Below are positions 17,296 to 25,765 of a stretch of 42,317 bases of DNA, piece by piece (the first letter of the stretch is position 1; each line of letters begins with the position of its first letter). Both the position numbers and the translations under genes were made by a program. The stretch is from Verrucomicrobiales bacterium (GTDB lineage Bacteria; Verrucomicrobiota; Verrucomicrobiia; Verrucomicrobiales; V1-33). The notes under the pieces were generated by a model, which saw nothing but the letters and a program-made list of their open reading frames with translations, did not search any database and had not been told where the DNA came from. The stretch covers positions 1 through 42,317 of the forward strand of contig JAGNEJ010000036.1 of assembly GCA_018003315.1 (NCBI GenBank), read 5' to 3'.

Positions 17296-19275
17296 ATGTC
17301 CCATTCATCCCAGATTGGAAAGGATCCCGCCTCCGAACCCGGCATACCGGAACTCCCGGACGACGCAACACCGGAGGAAAAGGATCTGCACTGGTTCCGC
17401 CACGTTTATCAGGGGGACAACCAGCCGCAGTTGACGGTGCGGGCCGTCCTGACCGGGGGACTGCTCGGCATGTTCATGGCCGCCTCCCACATTTATACCT
17501 CACTGAAGATCGGCTGGGGGTTTGGGGTGGCCATCACTGCCTGCGTGCTTTCCTATGTCCTCTGGAACGGGTTCGGGCGCATTTTCGGGGGGAAACAACT
17601 GAGCATTCTGGAAAACAACTGCATGCAGTCCACCGCCTCGGCTGCCGGTTATTCCACGGGATCGCTCGTGGTCGCTGCTTTCGGAGCGCTCCTGCTGATG
17701 GAGGGGGAACACCGTCCGTGGTTTGTGGTGGCTCCAGTCATCCTGTTGACTGCGGCCCTGGGGGTCTTTCTGGCCATTCCCATGAAGCGTCAGATGATCA
17801 ATCATGAACAACTGCCGTTTCCCAGTGGCATTGCCGCTGCCGCCACGCTCAAGAGCCTTTATTCCGCAGGGAGAGAAGCGGTCGCCAAGGCCTGGGCGCT
17901 GGTCTGGGGATTGATCGCCGGAGCCGTCATCGGTGTACTGCGCAATTATGTGGGCATGGTCGATGCCCTGGAGGAAGTGGGCAGGGCACCGCGCTGGATG
18001 CTCTGGCTGCGCGAGCACAAGTGGTTTGTTCCGGACACGCTGCCGCTTCCGGGCAACCCCACCCGCGCCAACATTTACGGCTACGCTTTCGAACCCAGCT
18101 TTCTGCTCATTGCTGCGGGCATGATTGTCGGGCTGCGGGTGTCCCTGTCGATGCTGGCGGGAGCGGCCGGGCTTTATTTCATCGCTGCTCCCATGCTGGA
18201 AGCGTCCCTCATGGATTTCGATGCGGCGCACCAGTCCGTTCAGGGTTTCAAACCCTACATTGCCTCGACCCCGGCAGGGTCGCTCTTCAAGATCACCCAG
18301 TGGTCACTCTGGGGAGGCACGGCGGTCATGGTGTTTTCCAGTCTGACGTCCGTCGCTCTGCAATGGAAAACGATTTCCAGGGCATTCCGCCGCGACAAAT
18401 CCGGCGCTGGCACCGGCACGGAACAGGATGCCTTGGCTCGCATCGAAGTTCCGGGGAAATGGCTGTGGATGGGGCTCATTCCCGTCGGCATCGGCCTGGT
18501 CTGGGTGCAATACTGGGCGTTCCAGATTTCCATTCCGCTCGGCATCATCGCGGTGCTGCTGTCCTTCGTCCTGGCGCTGGTGGCCTGCCGCGCCACTGGC
18601 GAAACAGACACTACGCCGCTGGGAGCAATGGGCAAGGTGACGCAACTGCTCTATGCAGTGCTTCCCGGCGCCAAGGGCGTGGGGTCCATCAACCTCATGT
18701 CCGCCGGAGTCACCGCTTCCGCCGCTGGCAGCGCCGCAGATTTGCTGACCGACCTCAAGAGCGGCTATCTGCTGGGAGCCAATCCCCGCAAGCAATTCCT
18801 GGCGCAATTTTACGGCATCTTTTTCGGCACTCTGGCCGTGGTGCCCGCCTGGTTTTTGATGGTGCCTGACAAGGCGGCTTTGGAAAAATTTCCGGCCATT
18901 CCGGCCGTCATGTGGAAAGCGGTGGCGGACCTGCTAACACAGGGCATCCACATGCTGCCGGCTTCCGCCGCCTGGGCAATCGTCATCGGCGCCATCGTGG
19001 GCGTGGCGCTGCCGGTCGGCGAGGCGCTGTTTCCCAAGGCGAGGAAGTATTTCCCCTCTGCCATGGGACTGGGCCTGGCCTGGGTGGTTCCGTTTCAAAA
19101 TGCACTCGCCTTTGCCATCGGTGCGGTCATCGCCTGGCTCTGGTCGGCAGCGAATAAAAAACAGGCGAACGACTACACGGTGCCATCCGCCTCTGGCCTC
19201 ATTGCGGGGGAATCCCTCATTGCGGCGCTCATTGCCATCGCCTGCACCATTGTCGGCCTTGCCCTCAAATCATGA
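17296..19275 (+). CDS. OPT-family oligopeptide/metal-chelate transporter
   Basis: 659 residues from the ATG at 17296. The open frame runs 55 codons further upstream, but that part is not protein-like. About 14-16 membrane helices, with the OPT-type opening after a soluble N-terminus (QLTVRAVLTGGLLGMFMAASHIYTSLK is split over the first helix) and a late MSAGVTASAAGSAADLLTDLK segment typical of bacterial OPT proteins. Substrates in the family range from oligopeptides to metal-siderophore chelates, and the sequence does not decide between them. Its stop overlaps the start of mog by 4 bp, suggesting coupled expression. Confidence 0.85.
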   Translation: MSHSSQIGKDPASEPGIPELPDDATPEEKDLHWFRHVYQGDNQPQLTVRAVLTGGLLGMFMAASHIYTSLKIGWGFGVAITACVLSYVLWNGFGRIFGGKQLSILENNCMQSTASAAGYSTGSLVVAAFGALLLMEGEHRPWFVVAPVILLTAALGVFLAIPMKRQMINHEQLPFPSGIAAAATLKSLYSAGREAVAKAWALVWGLIAGAVIGVLRNYVGMVDALEEVGRAPRWMLWLREHKWFVPDTLPLPGNPTRANIYGYAFEPSFLLIAAGMIVGLRVSLSMLAGAAGLYFIAAPMLEASLMDFDAAHQSVQGFKPYIASTPAGSLFKITQWSLWGGTAVMVFSSLTSVALQWKTISRAFRRDKSGAGTGTEQDALARIEVPGKWLWMGLIPVGIGLVWVQYWAFQISIPLGIIAVLLSFVLALVACRATGETDTTPLGAMGKVTQLLYAVLPGAKGVGSINLMSAGVTASAAGSAADLLTDLKSGYLLGANPRKQFLAQFYGIFFGTLAVVPAWFLMVPDKAALEKFPAIPAVMWKAVADLLTQGIHMLPASAAWAIVIGAIVGVALPVGEALFPKARKYFPSAMGLGLAWVVPFQNALAFAIGAVIAWLWSAANKKQANDYTVPSASGLIAGESLIAALIAIACTIVGLALKS

Positions 19276-19751
19276 TCACTGTTGGCATCATCACCATTTC
19301 GGACCGGGCCTCTGCCGGTCAATACGAAGACCTGGGCGGCCCTGCCCTGAAATCCGCTGCGGAATCGCGGGGATGGCAGGTGGCCGCGGAAGCGATTGTG
19401 CCCGATGACAAATACCGGATTCAGGAAACCATCCGCGCCTTCAACGCCCAGGGATGCGGGCTCATTCTCACCACCGGCGGCACTGGAATCGCCTCGCGCG
19501 ACGTGACGCCCGAGGCGATTCGTGAAATCATGCGCACTGAGCTGCCGGGGTTTGGCGAAGCCATGCGGATGCAATCGCTGCCCCTGACGCCCTATGCCAT
19601 CCTCTCGCGCAGTCTTGCCGCCGTCTGCGCTTCCTCACTGGTCATCGCCCTGCCTGGAAAACCACAGGGTGCGGTCGATTGCCTGGGATTTGTCGCGGAG
19701 GCCATCCCTCACGCGGTGAAGGTCGCCCAGGGCGTACCGACTTCGTGCTGA
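19272..19751 (+). CDS. mog: Molybdopterin adenylyltransferase (Mog/MoaB family)
   Basis: 159 residues. MogA/MoaB family marks are present: the N-terminal ITISDRASAG, the central TTGGTGIASRDVTPEA, and the C-terminal ALPGKPQGAVDC loop. It adenylates molybdopterin so that molybdate can be inserted. The ATGA overlap with the OPT transporter suggests translational coupling, but I see no other cofactor genes here. The complex III subunit ActB resembles a molybdoenzyme but does not bind the cofactor, so the proximity need not be functional. Confidence 0.9.
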   Translation: MITVGIITISDRASAGQYEDLGGPALKSAAESRGWQVAAEAIVPDDKYRIQETIRAFNAQGCGLILTTGGTGIASRDVTPEAIREIMRTELPGFGEAMRMQSLPLTPYAILSRSLAAVCASSLVIALPGKPQGAVDCLGFVAEAIPHAVKVAQGVPTSC

Positions 19752-19808
19752 GCCCCGGCGGCGGATTCCGCACAGCATCCAGCTTGAGGGAAGCGCGCAG
19801 AGCGTGCG

Positions 19809-20114
19809 TCAGGGGCTTTCGAAATCGTAAACGACCACGCGGTTGCAGAGTTTTTTGAATACCGTTTCCACAAAGACCACATGCTCCGGATGGTCTTGGT
19901 AGGCGTCCTGCGCGGCCTTGTCCGTAAAGACCAGATTCAGGCCTACTTGATAGGATTGATCCACCACCGGACGGTGGCTGGGCGTCATTTTTCCGACGTG
20001 AAAGTGCAGCGTGCCGGGAATGCCGCGCAGGTATTTTTCGCAGCCTGCGAGCAGTTCCTCCACTGCGTTGGGGATGCTGGGATCGGTGAAAAAGATGACG
20101 ACGTGGGAAAACAT
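19809..20114 (-). CDS. Stress-responsive A/B-barrel (Dabb) domain protein
   Basis: 101 residues, matching the Dabb fold: N-terminal FSHVVIFF strand, then a helix, then HFHVGK and the DQSYQVGLNLVFTDKAAQDAYQDHPEH motif in pieces, as in this dimeric ferredoxin-like family. The family function is poorly defined; members are stress-induced or act as small cyclases. It is convergent with mog (57 bp between stops) and lies 63 bp after the end of the upstream hydrolase gene on the same strand, so it may be co-transcribed with it. Confidence 0.85.
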   Translation of the reverse strand: MFSHVVIFFTDPSIPNAVEELLAGCEKYLRGIPGTLHFHVGKMTPSHRPVVDQSYQVGLNLVFTDKAAQDAYQDHPEHVVFVETVFKKLCNRVVVYDFESP

Positions 20115-20177
20115 GCTTTGGCGTGGGTGGTGGCAGCGAAAAAGCGCGGTGCAGGCGTCGGTGCAAGCAGTTTCCAG

Positions 20178-22880
20178 CTACCGGAGGCGGATTTTTGCCA
20201 GATAGACCGCCGATTTTCCTTCATGGCTTGAATAATAGGAAATCCACACCTGCCCATCCGGTCCCGGCGTCATGCCGGGATAACTGGTGTCGCCTCCGCT
20301 GGGCAGAACCAGCAGCGGGGTGGCGGCACCATCCAGGCTGAGGCGGCCGACGGTGGTATTTGGTTTCCCGGCAGCGAAATCCCTTCCGGCGTAAATCATC
20401 CGCCCATCTTCCAACCGCAGGAAATTTGGCCCGTGCGACGGGTGGCCGGTGTCGGTCCACGACCAGTTGGAATACGGCGGAGCGGATCTGCCAAACAGGG
20501 TGCTGCCACCTCGTTTTTCGTTGCGCACCAGAGCCAGCAGGGTCTGATCCGGCAGCAGTCGCAGCGTGGTTTCATTCGGCCAGCACTGGCGTCCGGGATT
20601 CGGTGAGCTGATTTCTTCAAAGCGCATTCCGTCCTTGGTTTTCCACAAGGTGAGTTTGATGTCTGCGTGGGAGTCTGCGGTGGTGTAGCTCATGCCGAAG
20701 GCGGATTCGCCCGCTGGAGTGACGCGCCAGAGCCAGTCGCCTTCCCGGCACACGGGATGCGGTGCGGTCCAGACACGCCCATCCTCGGAAAAGGCGGTGC
20801 GGCTGCGGGCGCCGGTGGGTTTGCGGCGGGCGTCGGCGGCTTCCGTGCCGTCATATACCGAACCGCCCATGGTCAGCATCAGCCGCCCGGCAGGAAATTC
20901 GCAGATTTTTGGATCGCGCAGGTCGATTCCCGGTTCGGCGAGCAGGGCGGCGGATTCCCAGGCGGTGCCGTCTGTTGATGTCAGGACCCGGATGGTTCCG
21001 TTCAGCCCGGGAACGTGGCTGCTGCCTTCCCGGAAGACGCAAAACCATGCATCTTTGAACCGAATCAGATCGGTAAAGGCATTGTGCGGAGCGGCATCCC
21101 AGATTTTCCGCGCCTCCACCAACTCCATTTCCGGGAGAATGGTCAGGTTTTTGGCGAATCCCATCCGTTCCGCCGTCTGCACCGCCCACGTCCAGTCATC
21201 GGGTCTTCCAGTTAGGGTGATCCGGCATTTTTCCGCCGCCATGGCCACGGCCTGGGGGAGATCGAGGTGCCGGAGGATGTTGAAATAATACGGTCCCTGG
21301 CGGTGGGTGACCGGCAGGCGGGCCAGCGTCAATGCGGTGGTGCCCTCACAAAAAAGCGCTGCGTAAATGGCCCGGGCAGCCTGGATGCCGTCGCCGGTGA
21401 AGTCCGCCGGGCCGGTGGCGGCAACGCGGCGCAGTTGACTGCACAGCCGCCAGGTTTCCAGGGCATCTGCGGTCATGCCAATGAGGTTGAGCCGCCGCAG
21501 AAGGGCTGGGTTTGGCGGCGACGAATCCGGCGGCGACGAATTCGGCGGAGGCGCTTCCTGGGCCATCCAGGGTCCGAAGACCTTGGTTCGCAGCGCTTCC
21601 ATCCAGACCTTTTTCAGGTTTTCCCACTGCTCGCGCGATTCTGGCACTGGCGGGGCTTGGAACGGCGGCACGAAATGCTCGTCGATGCGCGTATCGATTT
21701 CATCCGCCGGCAGTTGCGCAAAGACTCTCAGATCATCCTTTTGGAAAAGCGGACGGGCCGGTTCATCAATCAAATCCATGGGGCGGCCACCTTTCAGAAA
21801 CCGGTTGAACCATTGGAAGGCTCCGAAGTTCAACGGCTGCGTGTCCTGGTGCGGGCCTTCCGAAATCTGCAGCCCAATGGATTTCTCAATTCCCAGCAGC
21901 CGGTAAAGTCGGCGGGTGCTGTTGTAGATGCGCATGACTCCGCCGAGCGGAAAAATTTCATCCTTGTCCGTATTGAGGATGCAAAGCGGCCGCGGCGCGG
22001 TGAGGGCGGCCACCTTGTCAAAGTCCCAGCGGTGGAAATTGTTCATGAACATGCAATCGCAATGTCCGTCGATGCAGCCGCCTACGACGTGGTCGCGCAG
22101 TGTGGTGATGCCTGCTGTGGGGCAGGCCACGCTGATGCGGTCATCCACGGCTGTGACGAACCAGGTGTAGGCTCCGCCGCCGCTGCGGCCCGTGCAGCCG
22201 ATTTTTGCCATGTCCACTTCCGGACGGGTGGCCAGATAATCCAGCGCCCTGACGCCGGACCACGTTTCGACGCCGGCGGGCGTGTAACCCCGGCAGACCC
22301 ACCACCAGCGGTTCAGACGGTAGGTGCCCCAGTGCTCTCCCAGGAACTCACCCCACTGGACGGTGTCGATGATCAGGCAATTGTAGCCGTGGCGGGCAAA
22401 CCATGCTCCGTGGTGCTGATAGTGGGTTTTGTTGCCGTTGCTGCGTCCGTCCGCACCCATTTCCTGTCCATGTCCACAGAGATACAGGATGGTGGGCAGT
22501 GGTCCCGCGGCGGTTTTGGGTCGGAAAAAATTCGCCGCCACATACAGTCCCGGCACTGCCTGAAAGTGCAGTTTTTCCACAATCACCCCATCCGCTTCCA
22601 GGATTCCGGTGATGGTCGCTTTCAGATCGTTCCGCGGCGGCGCCGGTTCGAGGCCCAGCATCTCCTTCAACTCCTTGCGGTAGTTTGCACGTTTTTTTTC
22701 CCAATCCGCAGCACTGGTGATTTCACCGTCAAACTGCTGCTCCAGGCGGACGATTTCGCTTTCGATCCAAGGTGGGCAGGCCGGGACTTCCGAACTCTGA
22801 GCAGGGCTGGAGATGGCTGCCGACAGGGCAAGCAATCCACCAACAAAAACAGAACGGCAAAACAAAGGCATCCGCTTCAT
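20178..22880 (-). CDS. Secreted alpha/beta-hydrolase (acetylxylan-esterase-like) fused to a sialidase-like beta-propeller
   Basis: 900 residues from MKRMPLF. The open frame extends 69 codons further, but that part is not protein-like. Residues 1-28 are a signal peptide. Residues about 35-600 form a large alpha/beta-hydrolase of the acetylxylan esterase kind: nucleophile S233 in GRSGGGA, acid D305 or D307 in NTDKDE, His H344 in EGPHQDT. Residues about 620-900 look like a BNR/sialidase propeller with repeated SxDGxxW-type motifs (TSTDGTAWES, FSEDGRVWTA). A Pro-Ser linker of repeated SSPPD/NSSPP units lies near residues 443-457. The fusion suggests deacylation and glycan cleavage of the same extracellular polysaccharide. 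The precise substrate is unknown. Confidence 0.85.
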   Translation of the reverse strand: MKRMPLFCRSVFVGGLLALSAAISSPAQSSEVPACPPWIESEIVRLEQQFDGEITSAADWEKKRANYRKELKEMLGLEPAPPRNDLKATITGILEADGVIVEKLHFQAVPGLYVAANFFRPKTAAGPLPTILYLCGHGQEMGADGRSNGNKTHYQHHGAWFARHGYNCLIIDTVQWGEFLGEHWGTYRLNRWWWVCRGYTPAGVETWSGVRALDYLATRPEVDMAKIGCTGRSGGGAYTWFVTAVDDRISVACPTAGITTLRDHVVGGCIDGHCDCMFMNNFHRWDFDKVAALTAPRPLCILNTDKDEIFPLGGVMRIYNSTRRLYRLLGIEKSIGLQISEGPHQDTQPLNFGAFQWFNRFLKGGRPMDLIDEPARPLFQKDDLRVFAQLPADEIDTRIDEHFVPPFQAPPVPESREQWENLKKVWMEALRTKVFGPWMAQEAPPPNSSPPDSSPPNPALLRRLNLIGMTADALETWRLCSQLRRVAATGPADFTGDGIQAARAIYAALFCEGTTALTLARLPVTHRQGPYYFNILRHLDLPQAVAMAAEKCRITLTGRPDDWTWAVQTAERMGFAKNLTILPEMELVEARKIWDAAPHNAFTDLIRFKDAWFCVFREGSSHVPGLNGTIRVLTSTDGTAWESAALLAEPGIDLRDPKICEFPAGRLMLTMGGSVYDGTEAADARRKPTGARSRTAFSEDGRVWTAPHPVCREGDWLWRVTPAGESAFGMSYTTADSHADIKLTLWKTKDGMRFEEISSPNPGRQCWPNETTLRLLPDQTLLALVRNEKRGGSTLFGRSAPPYSNWSWTDTGHPSHGPNFLRLEDGRMIYAGRDFAAGKPNTTVGRLSLDGAATPLLVLPSGGDTSYPGMTPGPDGQVWISYYSSHEGKSAVYLAKIRLR

Positions 22881-23049
22881 AAAGTGCAACATTACCGGCT
22901 GGCAGGGGAATTTGGCAATGGCCTGCTCTGACGGAAGTGAGGGATGTCCATGAACGGCCCCCGCGACCGCCAGTCCGGGTCCGGTTTCCCAGGATTGATG
23001 CGGAATTGATGCGGGGTTGTCAGCGAGTCGCCCAAGAAAGCATGCAAAA

Positions 23050-23075
23050 CCCCACCGGAGAGACCTCCGGTGGGG
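23050..23075 (-). terminator. Rho-independent terminator of the pilin gene
   Basis: A perfect 11-bp stem (CCCCACCGGAG / CTCCGGTGGGG) with a four-base loop, 42 bp past the pilin stop. Read on the - strand it is followed by TTTTGC. It lies upstream of the hydrolase gene on the same strand, so it separates the two units. A short T-run (ATTTT) also follows on the + side, so it could work in both directions. Confidence 0.85.
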
Positions 23076-23116
23076 CGATTTTAGCACATCGGGAACCGGC
23101 GTGAGCCGGCTCTGGA

Positions 23117-23527
23117 TTAGTTGGCGGTTGCGCCGGTGTAGTTGATCGTGTCGTTGACCGCGTCGTAAGTCAGGTAGGTATTTGCGGCAGTCACTTCCGC
23201 GGTGTCCAGCGAGCTGATCTTGAACTGGGTGCTGGCGAAAGCGCCCAGGCCATTCACTCCTGAAATGAGGGTCGCTACCTTGCCAGCGACCGTGGTTCCC
23301 GCGACCGTCGCACCAGCAGCACGGGCGGCGGCGAAGGTGGACGCGATGTTTTGGGCATTGCGCTTGGCCTTGGCCTTGGAGCTGTTTTCAAAGACATTGG
23401 AGAGGGCCGGGATGGCGATCGCCGCGAGAATGCCGATGACGGCAATCACGACCAGCAATTCCACCAAGCTGAATCCACCTTTGTTCCGGCGGGCAAGACG
23501 AGCATTGAGTTTTTGTGTCAGTTTCAT
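23117..23527 (-). CDS. Type IV pilin-like/pseudopilin protein
   Basis: 136 residues. A basic leader is followed by the prepilin cleavage and methylation motif G-FSLVELLVVIAVIGILAA (about residues 18-38), with Phe at +1 and Glu at +5. The remainder is Ala/Thr-rich and of low complexity and has no cysteines. This leader and the short Ala-rich body are common among Verrucomicrobia prepilins, often present in many copies. It has its own AT-rich upstream region and a strong terminator, so it is probably a well-expressed single gene. Confidence 0.9.
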   Translation of the reverse strand: MKLTQKLNARLARRNKGGFSLVELLVVIAVIGILAAIAIPALSNVFENSSKAKAKRNAQNIASTFAAARAAGATVAGTTVAGKVATLISGVNGLGAFASTQFKISSLDTAEVTAANTYLTYDAVNDTINYTGATAN

Positions 23528-23552
23528 TGGTTTTGGTTCTGTGGTTTGGTTG

Positions 23553-23580
23553 TTATATTATCAATTTAATTGATAGTATT
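23553..23580 (-). promoter_or_regulatory. Pilin promoter region with a 17-bp palindrome
   Basis: Just upstream of the pilin start lies TATCAATTTAATTGATA (23559-23575), a perfect 17-bp palindrome, overlapping a -10-like element on the - strand (GATAATATAAC). The surrounding 150 bp are much more AT-rich than the neighbourhood. The palindrome is placed where an operator would be; the binding protein is unknown. Confidence 0.5.
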
Positions 23581-23720
23581 AAAATTATACATTTTGCGAT
23601 ACAGAAGGCAAGCGTTTTTTACAAAAATTATGGTTTTTCTCCAAAATCACCGGAAATCGACCCGCGCATCGGGGAATTCCCGATGGTGATTCGCAAATCT
23701 TGACGCAATTCTCAGATAAT

Positions 23721-24737
23721 CTATTGTGCTTGAATTTTAGAAAAATCCAAATCTAAGGAATTTCTAATGAATCCTTTAAGTCGTTGAGCGGTCGCGACTG
23801 GATCGTGATAGGTCGAGTAGGTCATCACCGCGACGCGCTTCGGAGCCCGGTGGTCGGTGAAGTATCCGAACGAATCGATGTTTCCTCGGCAGTCCGGATA
23901 GGCGAGTTCGAGAAAATGCTGGATGCGCGATTCCTCCGCGTAGTTGTCTGCGAGCTGATCGAATGGCCCGTCGAAATAGTTGTTTTCCTCCCGGCTGCGA
24001 TGGCGGACGGCCGCAAGAATTTTGCGTTCTCCATCCTGCCAAAACAGAAATCCCGTGCGTTCTCCCAAGGCAAAACCACCGGGAAGCAGGGTGAACTGAT
24101 CCGGCACGGGTTCGGCCTCGTCGAGCACCCAGGAGAGGAAATGGCGTTCGGCGTGCCACAACAACAGGAAGCGCAGTCCGGATTCGTCGCAGGTGCGTTG
24201 GATGAACATTTCGTGCAGACGAACGATCGGGAAAGGAGGCGGTTGCTGGGAGATCTCTTGGAAGTGGAAGACGACCGATTTCGAACCGACCGTGACGATG
24301 CTCGAAAAGGGAGTGGGACACCGGACAATGACTCCATCGGCGGCCGAAAAATGGCGAATCTGAGGCGAACTGGGAATGGTGAATTCTTTCAAATGTTCCT
24401 GAAATCCAAAACTTAAGAACCCTTTTTCGCGTTGTCCGGAGGCCAACCGAATGTTTCCCCAGATGTCCTTCCCACGACAGTGCATTCGCCAGTAATAATA
24501 ATTCTCCGTGGGGAAAACGGACACTTCGGGAGGAAGCTGGGAAAAAACCTCGTGAAAAACGGCCTGTGGATCCTGCAGGTCAAGGTGAGGCGCATCGATT
24601 GCTTGCAATTGTTGCAGGTGCCATTGCGGGACGGGTGCTCCAGCGGCAGTCGGTGGCGGCGTTTTCGAATCGGGTGGTCGCCGACAGGCCGTAGCGAGCA
24701 TCAGCACCAGCAGGAGTTTGAAAGCAGGTGCCTTCAT
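23721..24737 (-). CDS. Predicted lipoprotein of unknown function
   Basis: 338 residues from MKAPAFK. The N-terminus is a signal sequence ending LATAC, a weak lipobox, followed by a Pro/Thr-rich stretch (RRPPDSKTPPPTAAG). The body is a soluble, aromatic-rich domain with no motif I recognise. Tyr/His-rich C-terminal segments such as MTYSTYHDP may mark the fold. The open frame continues upstream on the - strand opposite exonuclease III, but that is a shadow. It diverges from the exonuclease gene with 99 bp between starts. Confidence 0.7.
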   Translation of the reverse strand: MKAPAFKLLLVLMLATACRRPPDSKTPPPTAAGAPVPQWHLQQLQAIDAPHLDLQDPQAVFHEVFSQLPPEVSVFPTENYYYWRMHCRGKDIWGNIRLASGQREKGFLSFGFQEHLKEFTIPSSPQIRHFSAADGVIVRCPTPFSSIVTVGSKSVVFHFQEISQQPPPFPIVRLHEMFIQRTCDESGLRFLLLWHAERHFLSWVLDEAEPVPDQFTLLPGGFALGERTGFLFWQDGERKILAAVRHRSREENNYFDGPFDQLADNYAEESRIQHFLELAYPDCRGNIDSFGYFTDHRAPKRVAVMTYSTYHDPVATAQRLKGFIRNSLDLDFSKIQAQ

Positions 24738-24836
24738 GCGAAACAAAATGGGATGGGATTGGCCGTCCGTCATGGTTGTCATTCTGCCGGACTGGGAAAT
24801 AGTGCAGGCAAACCACCATCCCCACCTGCCACCTGC

Positions 24837-25604
24837 ATGAAACTGGTCACTTGGAATGTCAATGGTCTGCGTTCGGTGCTTGGAAAAGGATTCCGTGAAT
24901 TCGTTGCCGACCACCAACCGGACATCATGTGTCTGCAAGAAATTAAGGCTGAGGAAGATCAGGTGGATTTGGACTTTTTGGACGGATACCAGCGCATGTT
25001 CAATCCGGCGGTAAAAAAGGGATACAGCGGCACTGCCATTTTTGCCAAGCCAAAACCAAAAGCCGTGGTGTGTGGCATGAGATTGGAAGCCCACGACAGC
25101 GAGGGGCGGGTGATTGCCGCCGAATTTGCCGATCTGTTTTTGGTCAACTGCTACACTCCGAACAGTCAGCGGGAGTTGGTGAGACTGGACTACCGGCAGC
25201 AGTGGGATCACGCTTTCCGGAACTATCTCATCCGCTTGGCCCAGCGAAAACCAGTGTTGTTTTGCGGAGATCTCAATGTTGCTCACAAGGAGATCGACCT
25301 CGCCAACCCCAAAAGCAACCGGCGCAATGCGGGATTTACCGACGAGGAGCGGGCTGGGTTTGATGCCTTGCTGGAGGCGGGATTCGCGGATGTATTTCGG
25401 GAATTTGATCCCGGACCAGGCAACTACACCTGGTGGACCTACCGCGGCGACGCCCGGCAACGGAACATCGGGTGGCGCATCGACTACTGGTGCGCCTCTG
25501 CGGGGCTGCAGACTTTTCTCAAAGCGTGCCGCATTCTCCCCGAGGTGATGGGGTCGGACCACTGTCCCGTTTTGTTGGAGACGGATCGGAAATTGAAATT
25601 TTGA
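24837..25604 (+). CDS. xth: Exonuclease III / AP endonuclease (ExoA-Xth family)
   Basis: 255 residues from ATG 24837. All key motifs of the family are present: TWNVNGLRS (Asn metal region), LQEIKAEEDQ (catalytic Glu), YTPNSQRE, GDLNVAHKEIDL, and the C-terminal WRIDYW with GSDHCPV (catalytic Asp-His). It cleaves abasic sites and exonucleolytically degrades duplex DNA in base excision repair. The frame is open 135 codons upstream, but that is not coding. Divergent from the lipoprotein. Confidence 0.93.
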   Translation: MKLVTWNVNGLRSVLGKGFREFVADHQPDIMCLQEIKAEEDQVDLDFLDGYQRMFNPAVKKGYSGTAIFAKPKPKAVVCGMRLEAHDSEGRVIAAEFADLFLVNCYTPNSQRELVRLDYRQQWDHAFRNYLIRLAQRKPVLFCGDLNVAHKEIDLANPKSNRRNAGFTDEERAGFDALLEAGFADVFREFDPGPGNYTWWTYRGDARQRNIGWRIDYWCASAGLQTFLKACRILPEVMGSDHCPVLLETDRKLKF

Positions 25605-25684
25605 ACAGGCAAAAGTGATTGAAGAGTAAGGAGTTGGGGAAAGTGACATCTCAGAAATGAGAGAATTATTACTTATCCACCTTA

Positions 25685-25718
25685 ATTGTTTGACAATACG
25701 GGATTGTCCGGCAAAATA
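25685..25718 (+). promoter_or_regulatory. Promoter with ATTGT/ACAAT half-site cluster upstream of the HTH regulator
   Basis: TTGACA at 25690-25695 is followed after 17 bp by AAAATA (25713-25718), a plausible sigma70-like pair 48 bp before the ATG at 25766. Overlapping the -35 are inverted half-sites: ATTGT (25685-25689) with ACAAT (25693-25697), and GACAAT (25692-25697) with ATTGTC (25703-25708). A further ACAATT lies near 25732. Overlap with the promoter suggests repression, perhaps by the encoded HTH protein itself. Inference only. Confidence 0.5.
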
Positions 25719-25765
25719 AGAATTACCCAACACAATTCAAGAACCTTAACCTCAACATATTTGCC

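Noticed and set aside
21267-22931. 554-codon + strand ORF opposite the esterase-sialidase gene
   Set aside because: The - strand protein has signal peptide, catalytic triad and propeller motifs; the + product is low complexity.
24738-25733. N-terminal extension of the lipoprotein ORF
   Set aside because: It lies opposite the exonuclease III gene, and the signal peptide beginning at 24737 gives the natural start.
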